The notes under the pieces: model-generated
What the model was told of the DNA's origin: nothing
What the model saw: the letters and a program-made list of their open reading frames with translations, nothing else
The model's database searches: none
Source of the DNA: Nereida sp965655635
GTDB lineage: Bacteria; Pseudomonadota; Alphaproteobacteria; Rhodobacterales; Rhodobacteraceae
DNA: 64,000 bases
Direction of reading: 5' to 3'
Assembly (NCBI RefSeq): GCF_965655635.1
Contig: NZ_CBFHHE010000001.1
Span: 1 to 64,000 of the forward strand
Made by a program: the position numbers and the translations under genes
Part shown: positions 25,448-34,571 of the stretch, piece after piece
How positions within the stretch are numbered: the stretch's first letter is position 1
How the letters are laid out: every line of letters begins with the position of its first letter

Positions 25448-27346
25448 ATGGACAGCATTTTATTTCAAGCCAGCATTTATCTTGCAGCCGCAGTGATTGC
25501 TGTACCTCTAGCTGCCCGATTGGGTCTTGGTTCTGTTCTGGGGTACCTCGGGGCGGGTATTGTCATTGGCCCGCTGCTTGGGCTTGTTGGCGCCGAGACC
25601 AAAGAGCTTCAGCATTTTGCAGAGTTCGGCATCGTTATGATGCTCTTCCTGATTGGGCTCGAGCTTGAGCCACGCGCCCTTTGGGATATGCGTGACAGGC
25701 TGATCGGCCTCGGCGGTCTGCAAATTGGTGTGACGACGCTGTTGATCATGGGCGGCGCGATGATTTTGGGCCAGCCCGTGAATACTGCTTTGGCAATTGG
25801 ACTGATCTTCTCACTCTCGTCGACTGCCATCGTTCTACAGACGCTTTCCGAAAAGGGATTGACCCAAACAGGCGGTGGGCGAAACATCTTTTCGGTTTTG
25901 TTAACCCAAGACATCGCCGTCATCCCGATGTTGGCGTTTTTGCCACTGCTTGCTCTGCAATTTGTGCCGTCTCTGGGGCTAGATGGCTCAATCCGAATGA
26001 AGCCTGAAGAAGACGCCCATCACTCCATGTCTCTGGTCGATGGCTTACCCGGATGGGGCGTCACTTTGGTAACCATCGTCGCCGTTGGCTTGGTCATTCT
26101 GATCGGTGTGTATCTGGTTCGTCCGGTGTTTCGCTATATCCATCACGCGCACCTTCGTGAGATGTACACGGCGCTGGCGCTTTTGCTTGTTGTAGGTACG
26201 GCCGTTTTGATGAGCCTTGTTGGCCTGTCACCTGCTTTGGGCGCTTTTCTTGCGGGTGTAGTGCTGGCCAACTCCGAGTTTCGTCATGAACTGGAAAGCG
26301 ATCTGGAGCCGTTCAAAGGCCTGCTGCTTGGGCTGTTTTTCATCACTGTCGGTGCCAGTATTGATTTTGCGACTTTCTACAAATCCCCCTTCAGTCTGAT
26401 TGGACTGACCTTAGCCGTGATGGTGATAAAGGCGGCCGTCCTTTACGGGCTATCGATCATTTTTCACGTGGAAGGCCGCGACCGATGGCTGTTCACACTT
26501 GGTTTAGCGCAAGCAGGTGAATTCGGATTTGTCCTGATCAGCTTTGCGCTGCAGACACACGTCCTGCAAACGCAACTGGCAGATAAGCTGCTGTTTGTCG
26601 TAGCCCTATCGATGCTGATTACACCGCTGCTCTTTATCGCATATGACCGTTTCCAGCATCTTATGGATGCAAGCAAAGACACGCAAAACCCCGACGATAT
26701 CGATAAGGAACAAGGGCACATCCTGATCGCCGGGATCGGGCGTTTCGGACAAGTGATCAACCGTCTTGTGCAAATGGCTGGTTTCAAAACTGTCGTACTG
26801 GATAACGATCTGCAAACAATCCAGCTGATGCGCACCTTTGGGTTCAAAGGCTTTTTCGGTGACCCAACCCGCCCTGAAACACTGCATGCAGCAGGGCTGC
26901 AGCACGCCAAAATTTTGGTTGTGGCACTTGATGACAAAGACGCCACGATAAAGCTGGTCAGGTATGCCCGCAAAGAGCGCCCCGATTTGCACATCATCGC
27001 GCGGGCCTATGACCGCGTTCATGTGTATGCGCTTTATCAAGCGGGCGCCAATGACATTGTTCGTGAGATGTTTGACAGCTCGCTTCGTGCGGGCCGGTAC
27101 GCGCTTGAAAACATGGGGCTGACCGAATTTGAGGCCGCCGAGGCGCAAAAGACGTTCTACAAACTTGACCGTGCCGCATTGCGAGAATTGGCCGAGCTTT
27201 GGGACCCCAGCCAACTAGTGCAGAAAAATACGGCCTACATTGAGAAATCCCGCGCCCTAAACAAAGATTTTGAGACGGCAATCCTTGAAAGCCTTGAGGC
27301 CGCGCGCCCCCTCAAAGAGCACACGACAACAGATAACATTGAATAG
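25448..27346 (+). CDS. Kef-type monovalent cation:proton antiporter (CPA2) with RCK domain
   Basis: A 632-residue inner-membrane antiporter. The first 400 residues hold about 12 helices of the CPA2 fold (LGYLGAGIVIGPLLGL, LIGLELEPRALWDMR, LSSTAIVLQTLSEKG). An RCK/TrkA-N domain follows with the nucleotide-binding GIGRFGQVINRLVQ near residue 430. This is the arrangement of KefB/KefC glutathione-regulated K+ efflux systems; no KefF/KefG-type ancillary gene is adjacent. The start is 8 bases after the preceding gene. Its stop lies only 2 bases from that of convergent cobT. Confidence 0.9.
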   Translation: MDSILFQASIYLAAAVIAVPLAARLGLGSVLGYLGAGIVIGPLLGLVGAETKELQHFAEFGIVMMLFLIGLELEPRALWDMRDRLIGLGGLQIGVTTLLIMGGAMILGQPVNTALAIGLIFSLSSTAIVLQTLSEKGLTQTGGGRNIFSVLLTQDIAVIPMLAFLPLLALQFVPSLGLDGSIRMKPEEDAHHSMSLVDGLPGWGVTLVTIVAVGLVILIGVYLVRPVFRYIHHAHLREMYTALALLLVVGTAVLMSLVGLSPALGAFLAGVVLANSEFRHELESDLEPFKGLLLGLFFITVGASIDFATFYKSPFSLIGLTLAVMVIKAAVLYGLSIIFHVEGRDRWLFTLGLAQAGEFGFVLISFALQTHVLQTQLADKLLFVVALSMLITPLLFIAYDRFQHLMDASKDTQNPDDIDKEQGHILIAGIGRFGQVINRLVQMAGFKTVVLDNDLQTIQLMRTFGFKGFFGDPTRPETLHAAGLQHAKILVVALDDKDATIKLVRYARKERPDLHIIARAYDRVHVYALYQAGANDIVREMFDSSLRAGRYALENMGLTEFEAAEAQKTFYKLDRAALRELAELWDPSQLVQKNTAYIEKSRALNKDFETAILESLEAARPLKEHTTTDNIE

Positions 27347-27348
27347 AT

Positions 27349-28362
27349 TTACGCGTCTGAGACACCCGCTTCGGCAAAAGTCGCCATGCCAGAATGGCAC
27401 GCCAAAGCGGCTTTAAGAACGCCCAAGGCCAAAGCTGCACCAGAGCCTTCGCCAAGGCGAAGACCGAGGGACAAAAGTGGCTCTTTGCCAATGCCTGCCA
27501 ACAGTTTTTCATGGGCACCTTCGGCACTCAGATGGCCAGCTACGCAGTGATCAAGGGCGCCTGGCTCTGCCTTTTCCAAACACGCCGCAGCAGCACTGCA
27601 GATAAAGCCATCCAAGATGACCGGTATCTGCTCAAACCGCGCCCGCGCAATTGCACCGACCATCGCCGCTAATTCACGCCCACCCAATGTGCGCAGAACC
27701 TCAAGCCCGTCACGTCCCGCGTTTACGGCAAGCCCCTGTTCCACTACGCGGGTCTTGTTGGCAAGGCCCGCATCGTCAACACCGGTGCCACGCCCTGTCC
27801 AATCAGCGGCCGAACCGCCAAACAGAGCCGCGCCAATGGCCGCAGCAGATGTCGTGTTACCGATGCCCATTTCACCAGTCACCAACACATCCGCGTTTGC
27901 GTCGACGGCGTTCCAACCTGTTTGTAGCGCTGTCACAACCTCGGCCTCGGTCATGGCTGGGCCTTCGGTGAAATCAGCCGTGGGGAGATCAAGGTCGAGC
28001 GCACGTACATTCAACGCAGCACCAAAAGTTTTGGCCAACTGGTTGATCGCAGCACCACCGTGCTCAAAGTTCATGACCATTTGCGCGGTTACTTCAGCCG
28101 GAAACGCGGACACGCCTTGTGCTGTTACGCCGTGGTTACCTGCAAAAATGATAACCTGCGGAGCACTGATTTGCGGAGCTGCCTCACCGCGCCAGCTGGC
28201 ATACCAAAGCGCCACATCCTCAAGTCGGCCAAGCGCGCCCGGGGGCTTGGTCAACTGACCATTACGATCAGCAGCCTCCGACAGGGCTTTTTGATCTGCA
28301 TGGGGCGCCGTTTTCAAAAGCGCACGGAACCCATCAAGGGTGTTAAAAGTTACAGTCATCAT
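27349..28362 (-). CDS. cobT: Nicotinate-nucleotide:dimethylbenzimidazole phosphoribosyltransferase CobT
   Basis: A 337-residue enzyme that makes alpha-ribazole phosphate for the lower ligand of cobalamin. Conserved parts include TKPPGALGRLEDVALWYA near residue 38, FAGNHGVTAQGVSAFP, GEMGIGNTTSAAA and the C-terminal LRLGEGSGAALAL with the catalytic glutamate. Two adjacent ATGs are possible (28362 and 28359), with GAGG just upstream. It is divergent from cobS, the next step in nucleotide loop assembly, across about 45 bases with no room for a cobalamin riboswitch. Confidence 0.95.
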   Translation of the reverse strand: MMTVTFNTLDGFRALLKTAPHADQKALSEAADRNGQLTKPPGALGRLEDVALWYASWRGEAAPQISAPQVIIFAGNHGVTAQGVSAFPAEVTAQMVMNFEHGGAAINQLAKTFGAALNVRALDLDLPTADFTEGPAMTEAEVVTALQTGWNAVDANADVLVTGEMGIGNTTSAAAIGAALFGGSAADWTGRGTGVDDAGLANKTRVVEQGLAVNAGRDGLEVLRTLGGRELAAMVGAIARARFEQIPVILDGFICSAAAACLEKAEPGALDHCVAGHLSAEGAHEKLLAGIGKEPLLSLGLRLGEGSGAALALGVLKAALACHSGMATFAEAGVSDA

Positions 28363-28407
28363 CAGGCCTCATTGCAGTTTGTTGTGCCCTTGTTTACCCA
28401 TCCCAGC

Positions 28408-29172
28408 ATGAAGGGCAACGAACGAAACCAACCTGATCTGTTTGATTTGCGCGATATCCTCGCAGCGGTCGGATTGCTGTCACGCCTGCCGGTTCGCGTT
28501 GATGCGGATCACGCTATGGCGCGCGCAGCTTTTACAACATGGTCATATCCCATTGTGGGGCTGGTCATCGGTGGGCTTCAAGCAACTTTGGCGGCCATAT
28601 TGATATGGCTTGGCGTGCCTGTGCCGTTGGTCGCCGGGCTTATTCTTGCTGCCGGCATGATCATGACCGGCGCGCTGCACGAAGATGGGCTGGCTGATTG
28701 CGCAGACGGATTTTGGGGCGGCTACACCATTGAGCGACGCCTTGAGATCATGAAAGATAGCCAGATCGGCAGCTACGGCACCCTCGCGTTGATCATGAGC
28801 ACAGGCTTGCGGTGGGGGGCGCTTGGGCTTGCGCTTGCCACCTTTGGCCCGCTTTTCTTGGTAGCGACTGCGGCTTTGTCGCGCGTTGGCATGGTTGCAC
28901 TGATGTATGCTCTGCCAAACGCACGTCCCAGTGGGCTGGCCGCGTCCGTTGGAAAGCCAGAGCCAATCCATGTGGGGGCCGCCGCTCTGATCGGAATGTT
29001 TGTGTCCGTAGTTTTTGCGCCGAGCCCAATCATGATGATGATCGCTGCCGGCCTGGTGACCTGCGCTGTGGCGTTGATTGCAATGCGCAAAATAAATGGC
29101 ACCACAGGAGATGTCCTGGGTGCCACTCAACAACTTACAGAAATTAGCCTACTGATCGTACTCGCAGGCTAA
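28408..29172 (+). CDS. cobS: Adenosylcobinamide-GDP ribazoletransferase CobS
   Basis: A 254-residue polytopic inner-membrane enzyme (cobalamin synthase) that joins adenosylcobinamide-GDP with alpha-ribazole. Signatures are FTTWSYPIVGLVIGG, the acidic motif ALHEDGLADCADGFWGG, and KDSQIGSYGTLAL. The frame is open from 28060, but that part is antisense to cobT; the family N-terminus begins at the ATG at 28408. A ribosome site is not obvious, so the start is less certain than the gene. It is convergent with carD. Confidence 0.93.
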   Translation: MKGNERNQPDLFDLRDILAAVGLLSRLPVRVDADHAMARAAFTTWSYPIVGLVIGGLQATLAAILIWLGVPVPLVAGLILAAGMIMTGALHEDGLADCADGFWGGYTIERRLEIMKDSQIGSYGTLALIMSTGLRWGALGLALATFGPLFLVATAALSRVGMVALMYALPNARPSGLAASVGKPEPIHVGAAALIGMFVSVVFAPSPIMMMIAAGLVTCAVALIAMRKINGTTGDVLGATQQLTEISLLIVLAG

Positions 29173-29192
29173 CCCCATTTAGCAGGTCAAAT

Positions 29193-29711
29193 TTATGCAG
29201 CAGCCGGTGCGCGGCTGTTCAATACGTCTTCAATTTTTGAGCCTGCTTGCCGCTCATCTTCGCTGCTGACCACGGCAACTTCACGTGTCAGGCGTTCAAG
29301 AGCTGCCTCATAAAGCTGACGCTCTGAATAGCTTTGCTCACGCTGGTCATCGTTGCGGTGCAAGTCGCGCACAACTTCGGCGATCGCAATCAGATCACCC
29401 GAGTTGATCTTTTGCTCATATTCCTGCGCACGGCGTGACCACATTGCGCGCTTCACTTTCGCTTTACCCTTCAAAATCTTCATCGCGTGGGCGATTTCAT
29501 CACCCGTGGACAAGCTACGCATGCCCACATCAACTGCTTTGTGGGTTGGCACGCGCAGGGTCATTTTGTCTTTCTCAAACGCAACAACAAACAGCTCGAG
29601 CGTCAGGCCTGCCACTTCTTGCTCTTCCACGTTGACGATCTTGCCAACGCCATGTGCAGGATACACCACGTATTGATTGGGGCTGAAGTCGAGCTTTTTA
29701 GACTTACTCAT
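29193..29711 (-). CDS. CarD-family RNA polymerase-binding regulator
   Basis: A protein of about 172 residues with an N-terminal RNAP-interaction (Tudor-like) domain, FSPNQYVVYPAHGVGKIVNVEEQEV, and an alpha-helical C-terminal domain. CarD/CdnL proteins bind the RNA polymerase beta subunit and stabilise open complexes at rRNA and many other promoters; in Rhodobacter, CarD is a major activator of promoters lacking a -7T. The frame extends to 29759, but the ATG at 29711 with AAAGGA upstream begins the domain properly. It is downstream of fdxA in the usual alphaproteobacterial order. Confidence 0.92.
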   Translation of the reverse strand: MSKSKKLDFSPNQYVVYPAHGVGKIVNVEEQEVAGLTLELFVVAFEKDKMTLRVPTHKAVDVGMRSLSTGDEIAHAMKILKGKAKVKRAMWSRRAQEYEQKINSGDLIAIAEVVRDLHRNDDQREQSYSERQLYEAALERLTREVAVVSSEDERQAGSKIEDVLNSRAPAAA

Positions 29712-29933
29712 TCTTGTTGTTCCTTTGTTCCAAGCCGCCCCGCAAGGCGACAAAACCACTGCACATGCCGGTGCAAAGCAACGACGTGACAGGGTGCTAA
29801 ATATGTGTGTTAAAGCGCCTTATGGCGATCCGCTATTCCGGTCCAAGCGATCAGATGGGTAGTGGAAACGAGCATAAACACAGGTAGGTCATATCATAAA
29901 ATCGAGTTTATCGAAAGACCTGCCAAAAACACA

Positions 29934-29957
29934 AAAGCCCCATGAAAACATGAGGCT
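29934..29957 (-). terminator. Probable intrinsic terminator of fdxA
   Basis: On the minus strand AGCCTCATG and CATGGGGCT pair (one G-T) around a TTTT loop and are followed by TTTTG. It lies about 40 bases past the fdxA stop. Confidence 0.65.
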
Positions 29958-29995
29958 ATCGTGTGTTCTTCATAAATACCTAACGGCGCGGCGAA

Positions 29996-30334
29996 TCAAC
30001 CACCCTCGCCCGGTTGTTCACTGAAATGCGTCTCAAGCTTATTGGCCACACCGTCCAGCGCCTCTGCGTCTGGAAGCTGATCCTTTTTGGTGATGATCAC
30101 AGGCCAGCTTTCGGAATACTTGCGGTTAAACTCAACCCATTTTTCCATCTCCGGCTCCGTATCAGGGCGGATCGCATCGGCGGGGCACTCAGGCTCGCAA
30201 ACACCACAATCAATGCACTCATCAGGATGAATGACCAGCATGTTCTCACCCTCGTAAAAGCAATCGACGGGGCAGACTTCCACGCAGTCGGTGTATTTGC
30301 AGGCGATACAGTTATCAGTGACGATATAGGTCAT
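29996..30334 (-). CDS. fdxA: Seven-iron ferredoxin FdxA
   Basis: A 112-residue ferredoxin with a [3Fe-4S] and a [4Fe-4S] cluster. The N-terminal cysteines occur as CIACKYTDCVEVCPVDC and the second set as CIDCGVCEPECP, followed by the typical C-terminal extension with WPVIITKKD. It is a low-potential electron carrier in the cytosol whose partner is not known. It belongs to the helicase-S4 protein-fdxA-carD run on the minus strand, 51 bases after the S4 gene. Confidence 0.95.
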   Translation of the reverse strand: MTYIVTDNCIACKYTDCVEVCPVDCFYEGENMLVIHPDECIDCGVCEPECPADAIRPDTEPEMEKWVEFNRKYSESWPVIITKKDQLPDAEALDGVANKLETHFSEQPGEGG

Positions 30335-30385
30335 ATTGGTAATCCGTTTTCTGAGCGTGAACGTTCACTAATCCAGCACTCGCTA

Positions 30386-30787
30386 TCATTCAAGACCATC
30401 AAAGCGGTCCATTTGCCGCCGGTCCCGTTTTGTCGGCCGACCGGTTCCATGTTTGCCGCCCTCAAAGCGCGGATTTGCCCCACGTGCGGCAGGGTTAACT
30501 GACGCTGGCGCGGGGCTTTGATCATCGTAGAGCGCTTGGGCCTCAGGCGCAGGGCCGCGCCTGTCACCAATACCCAGGACGTGAATAACACGCACGCGAT
30601 CGTCTTTGCTAAACGTCAGTGTAACACCTGGGCTGATCTGGCGCGCCGGCTTTGACACGGGCGCACCATCAACGCGTACCTTTCCTTCCGACACAACCCG
30701 AGCGGCCAATGTGCGCGTCTTGAAGAAACGCGCGTGCCAAAGCCATTTATCAAGGCGTTGACTTGGAACTGGCCCCTCAGCAGTCAC
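30386..30787 (-). CDS. S4-domain RNA-binding protein (Hsp15-like)
   Basis: A 133-residue basic protein with a single S4 domain (QRLDKWLWHARFFKTRTLAARVV, then GKVRVDGAPVSKPARQISPG), as in Hsp15, which binds 50S subunits carrying stalled peptidyl-tRNA. A disordered basic C-terminal tail of about 45 residues (GRPTKRDRRQMDR) follows. It starts 7 bases after the helicase stop and is very likely in the same operon, which suggests a shared RNA-related role. Confidence 0.88.
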   Translation of the reverse strand: MTAEGPVPSQRLDKWLWHARFFKTRTLAARVVSEGKVRVDGAPVSKPARQISPGVTLTFSKDDRVRVIHVLGIGDRRGPAPEAQALYDDQSPAPASVNPAARGANPRFEGGKHGTGRPTKRDRRQMDRFDGLE

Positions 30788-30794
30788 GGTCTAT

Positions 30795-33566
30795 TCACCC
30801 TTTATTGAGCCCCATCAGCGCAGCAGCAAAGGGGTTATCAGGATCGATTTTGTCTTTCTTCTCGGGCTTTGCGCTGAACTTTTGAGCGCGCTGTTTATCG
30901 CCACCTTTGCCCGCGTTCGGCTTGCCGCCTTTGCGCGCTTTGTTGGCGTTACGGTTTTGACCGCCATTGCGATCCCCGCCCCGTGCACCTTGTTTGGCAA
31001 CGGCACGGCCACCCCAAGCAAAAGTATAAAACACTTCCATTTCTGGGGCAGTTTCCTCAGCTGGCGCGTCAGTCGCCGGCACCTCATCAGTAGGTGCATC
31101 CTGCTGCTCAGCTGCCGGATTAGCTTCAGCCGTAACCTCAGACGGCACATCCGCAGTTTCAGCAGCCTCACTCGGCTTTGCCTCTGTAGGTGCAGCTTGC
31201 TTTACCTTAACACGCTCACCTTTGTCGGCTTTATATCCAAGGCCGGCCATCAGATCAGCAAATTGCTCAAGAGTCATACCTGTTATAGACAGCATGTCCG
31301 GCGTCGCCTCAAAGCCACCACGGGTGTCTTGATCGCGCAACATATCGGCCAAACGCTCAAGCATATCGATGCGGATCGCGCGCTCACCCGCTGCGCGGTA
31401 GCCCGCCATTGAATGATATCCACGTGGACGGCCGCGTACTGCTGGAACAGTGACCAAACCCGCGGGGGGGGCTTCCGGGAAATCATCGAGCGATTGCGCC
31501 AAAGACCAAAAAACCAAACGCAAACGCGTAGGTGCGGGCTTCAACAAGAGCGGCATGAAAATGGTGAACTGGCCAAAGCGAATGCCGTGTTTGCGCAGCG
31601 CGCCACGTGCTTCTTGATCAAGTGCTTTTACATCGTCAGCGACCTCACCACGGGGCACTACGCCCAAGGCCTCGACCATTCGGAACGCAAAGCCTTTCGC
31701 CAACCCGTTGAGCGCGTCATCGCCCTGCAAGTTAGTCAGTGGCTCAAAAAGCGTCGCGATCTTGCGGTCAATAAAGTGTTGCAAGCGGCGCTGGACTTTG
31801 GCGGCCACATCTGGGCCTGCCTCTTCATCAACGAATGCCTTCACAACGGGCTTCATCGGATCGCTTCCTGCGACCAACTTGCCAACGGCACTGCTGCCCC
31901 ATATCAATCCACCTTGTTCTGTAAAATCAATCTCGGTGTCAGGGGCATTATAAAAACGATCTGCGCGCAGATGGAATTCAGGTGCCAAAACAGCAAGCGC
32001 TGCTTGGCGAAGGGTCTTTGCCTCGTCAGGGGTAGCACTTGTGTCCTGCTGGAAACGGAATGCTTCAATACGGCCCACGAACTGGCCCTCTACGGTGACT
32101 TCACCGGTGTCGTTAATATCAGCCACAAGGGCCTCCTTCTGCTTGAGCCGCCGCAACAAAACACTGGTGCGGCGATCCACAAATCTTTGGGTCAAACGCT
32201 CGTGCAGAGCATCTGACAGGCGGTCTTCTACAACACGGGTTTCCCCGCGCCAATGGTCGTTATCATCAAGCCAACCTTTACGTTGGGCCACATACGTCCA
32301 CGTGCGAATGTAAGCCAGACGTTTCGACACGGTGTCAATGTCACCTTCCACTCGGTCGAGGCGATTAACCTGTCTAGCCATCCAATCAGCGGGTATTTTG
32401 CCCGATTGATGCAAAAAGGTGTAAATCTGCAACAACATGTGGGCGTGTTCGGCGTTACTTATGCCGCGAAAGTCAGGAATGCAGCAGACGTCCCACAAGA
32501 GCTTGACCGAAGGGCCGTCGCTTGCACGCGCAACCACTTCCGCCTCACCAGACAGCGCCTTCAGCGCCACCAGATCATCCGCGTCACGCACCCGCGTCAG
32601 CCAGTCATTGTTGGTCTTGTCCTGCAACGACGCCAGTAGAGATTTGATCGAGCCGTATCGCAACGCAGAATTACGCCACTGCAATTTGGCCACGGGCGGA
32701 AAACGCGACTCGGTAATCATCTCGACCACCTCGTCGTGAAGGGCGGGTGCCTCACCGGTCACGCCAAAAGTACCATTATCAAGGTAACGCCCTGCCCGTC
32801 CCGCAATCTGCGCCAGTTCATTAGGCTGAAGTTGGCGCATGCGTCGGCCGTCAAATTTGGTTAGGCTCGAAAAGGAGACATGTTTCACATCAAGGTTCAG
32901 CCCCATCCCGATGGCGTCCGTGGCCACCAGAAAATCAACATCGCCGTTTTGATAAAGCTCAACTTGCGCGTTGCGCGTCCGCGGGCTGAGCGCCCCCATG
33001 ACCACAGCAGCACCGCCTTTTTGCCGGCGCAGCACCTCTGCAATGGCATAGACGTTATCGACCGAGAAACCGACAATCGCACTTCGGTTTTGCATGCGGC
33101 TGATCTTTTTGGAGCCTGTGTACGTCAGCGCCGAAAACCGCTCGCGCTTGAGAAATTGCACTTTGGGCACCAACGCGGCAATGGCGGGTTTCATTGTTTC
33201 AGCACCCATAAAGAGTGTCTCACGGGTGCCACGCGCGTGCAGCAAGCGATCTGTGAAAACATGCCCACGGTCCAGATCGGCACAGAGCTGTATCTCATCA
33301 ACAGCCACAAAATCTGCGCCAATGCCCACAGGCATCGCCTCAACTGTACACACCCAAAAAGCAGCACGATCAGGAACAATACGTTCTTCGCCAGTGATTA
33401 ATGCAACAACATTGGGACCGCGCAGCTTAACAAGCCGATCATACACCTCGCGCGCCAAAAGACGTAGCGGAAGTCCAATCACACCCGTGCGATGCGCCAA
33501 CATGCGCTCAATCGCGTAGTGCGTTTTACCAGTGTTTGTTGGCCCTAGAACGGCGGTAATTGCCAC
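30795..33566 (-). CDS. Suv3-like ATP-dependent RNA helicase
   Basis: A 923-residue superfamily 2 helicase. Motif I is LGPTNTGKTHYA (residues 7-18), motif II is VDEIQL, and the second RecA domain carries VATDAIGMGLNLDVKHV and motif VI AQIAGRAGR. This is the pattern of Suv3/MgpS helicases, which in mitochondria work with RNA-degrading enzymes. The middle contains the Suv3-type C-terminal domain. After about residue 780 the protein becomes an acidic Glu/Ala/Pro-rich linker and ends with a Gly/Asn/Lys/Arg-rich tail, likely disordered and RNA-binding. It heads the operon with the S4 protein, fdxA and perhaps carD. Confidence 0.88.
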   Translation of the reverse strand: MAITAVLGPTNTGKTHYAIERMLAHRTGVIGLPLRLLAREVYDRLVKLRGPNVVALITGEERIVPDRAAFWVCTVEAMPVGIGADFVAVDEIQLCADLDRGHVFTDRLLHARGTRETLFMGAETMKPAIAALVPKVQFLKRERFSALTYTGSKKISRMQNRSAIVGFSVDNVYAIAEVLRRQKGGAAVVMGALSPRTRNAQVELYQNGDVDFLVATDAIGMGLNLDVKHVSFSSLTKFDGRRMRQLQPNELAQIAGRAGRYLDNGTFGVTGEAPALHDEVVEMITESRFPPVAKLQWRNSALRYGSIKSLLASLQDKTNNDWLTRVRDADDLVALKALSGEAEVVARASDGPSVKLLWDVCCIPDFRGISNAEHAHMLLQIYTFLHQSGKIPADWMARQVNRLDRVEGDIDTVSKRLAYIRTWTYVAQRKGWLDDNDHWRGETRVVEDRLSDALHERLTQRFVDRRTSVLLRRLKQKEALVADINDTGEVTVEGQFVGRIEAFRFQQDTSATPDEAKTLRQAALAVLAPEFHLRADRFYNAPDTEIDFTEQGGLIWGSSAVGKLVAGSDPMKPVVKAFVDEEAGPDVAAKVQRRLQHFIDRKIATLFEPLTNLQGDDALNGLAKGFAFRMVEALGVVPRGEVADDVKALDQEARGALRKHGIRFGQFTIFMPLLLKPAPTRLRLVFWSLAQSLDDFPEAPPAGLVTVPAVRGRPRGYHSMAGYRAAGERAIRIDMLERLADMLRDQDTRGGFEATPDMLSITGMTLEQFADLMAGLGYKADKGERVKVKQAAPTEAKPSEAAETADVPSEVTAEANPAAEQQDAPTDEVPATDAPAEETAPEMEVFYTFAWGGRAVAKQGARGGDRNGGQNRNANKARKGGKPNAGKGGDKQRAQKFSAKPEKKDKIDPDNPFAAALMGLNKG

Positions 33567-33605
33567 GTGACCTGCCCCTCAGATGTTGCTTTGAACCTGC
33601 CGCAG

Positions 33606-34172
33606 TCAGGCCTGCTGGCCGCCCACTTCGCGCTCAAGTCGCTCTATGGCTGTTGCTATGTCCTCGCGGTTTGGATGTATAGAGGCCGCCTTGCGAAAAG
33701 CATCCAGTGCCGCCTGCAAATTGCCGCTACGCTCAAGGATGATGCCAAAACCGCTCATGGCTTTATAATGGTTAGGGTTCAGCACAAGTGTCTGTCTAAT
33801 ATCATCAAGAGCGGGGCCATACATTTCAAGGTTGAAGTACGCAGTTGCCCGCGCGTTCCAGCCTTCTGCAAATTCTGGCGCGTGATCAACAAGTGCAGTC
33901 AGATGCCCAATTGCCACTTTGAACTCACCCGACTCCATCGCGTCGCGCCCCCGCTTCAATAACAGATCAACGCTTGCAGAGCCTGAGCGCGACCACGCAT
34001 TTTCCAGCTCACGTTCAATTACGGCATAGCTGTCAGGTGTGGCGTTCTTGAGCCGCTCAACAATTTCTGCTGCAGGCCCCGCTATTGCAATGTTTGCGAC
34101 AAAGAGTTGAAGGCCCAGAAATGAACCTAGCGTCACAGCAGATAAGTGGTTGCGTCTTCTATGCTCTCCCAT
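33606..34172 (-). CDS. Exported TPR-repeat protein
   Basis: A protein of about 188 residues beginning with a basic region and hydrophobic signal (VTLGSFLGLQLFVANIAIAG). About three tetratricopeptide units follow (GRDAMESGEFKVAIGHLTALVDHAPEF, WNARATAYFNLEMYGPALDDIRQTLVLNPNH, GFGIILERSGNLQAALDAFRKAASIHPN). It is probably a periplasmic scaffold. The frame is open far upstream, but that part is antisense to the SCP2 gene; the ATG at 34172 begins the signal peptide. The partner is unknown. Confidence 0.82.
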   Translation of the reverse strand: MGEHRRRNHLSAVTLGSFLGLQLFVANIAIAGPAAEIVERLKNATPDSYAVIERELENAWSRSGSASVDLLLKRGRDAMESGEFKVAIGHLTALVDHAPEFAEGWNARATAYFNLEMYGPALDDIRQTLVLNPNHYKAMSGFGIILERSGNLQAALDAFRKAASIHPNREDIATAIERLEREVGGQQA

Positions 34173-34275
34173 GAAGCTGAGTTTAGCGCACAGCCCCCCG
34201 TTGGCTAGATCAAACTTGGCAACATGCCTGCGATCACCGGTCTTTGGGGCAATATTTGACTTAAGGAGCCTCAAG

Positions 34276-34566
34276 ATGAGTGACGTAATCGAAATCGCAG
34301 TAGCAGCCCTGAACGAAAAAATGGGGGGAGACGGCTTTGCAGGTATTGCGAAATTTGTGATCGAAGGCGAAGGCGCGATTATCATTGACGCTGATGGCGC
34401 ACGGGCCGCTGATGACGACGCAGACGTGACCCTGACCGCGGATACGGACACATTCAAATCCATCCTCGACGGATCCTTGAACCCAACCGCAGCCTTCATG
34501 ACAGGCAAGCTGAGCGTGGACGGGGACATGGGCAAAGCAATGGCCCTGTCGTCCGTATTGGGCTGA
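34276..34566 (+). CDS. SCP2 sterol-carrier-domain protein
   Basis: A 96-residue single-domain protein of the SCP2 fold (FVIEGEGAIIIDADGARAADDDADVTLTADTDTF, then GSLNPTAAFMTGKLSVDGDMGKAM). SCP2 domains bind lipids or acyl groups. AAGGAG precedes the ATG at 34276. The alpha/beta hydrolase starts 5 bases after its stop, so a joint role in lipid turnover is plausible but not shown. Confidence 0.9.
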   Translation: MSDVIEIAVAALNEKMGGDGFAGIAKFVIEGEGAIIIDADGARAADDDADVTLTADTDTFKSILDGSLNPTAAFMTGKLSVDGDMGKAMALSSVLG

Positions 34567-34571
34567 ACGAT

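Noticed and set aside
28060..28407. A 116-codon N-terminal extension of CobS.
   Set aside because: The extension is antisense to cobT and lacks resemblance to CobS, whose family N-terminus starts at 28408.
28363..28407. A cobalamin riboswitch between cobT and cobS.
   Set aside because: The gap is about 45 bases, too short for the roughly 200-base B12 element, and no B12 box was seen.
31413..32216. A 267-codon open frame opposite the Suv3-like helicase.
   Set aside because: It is antisense to a well-supported helicase, with no domain or ribosome site.
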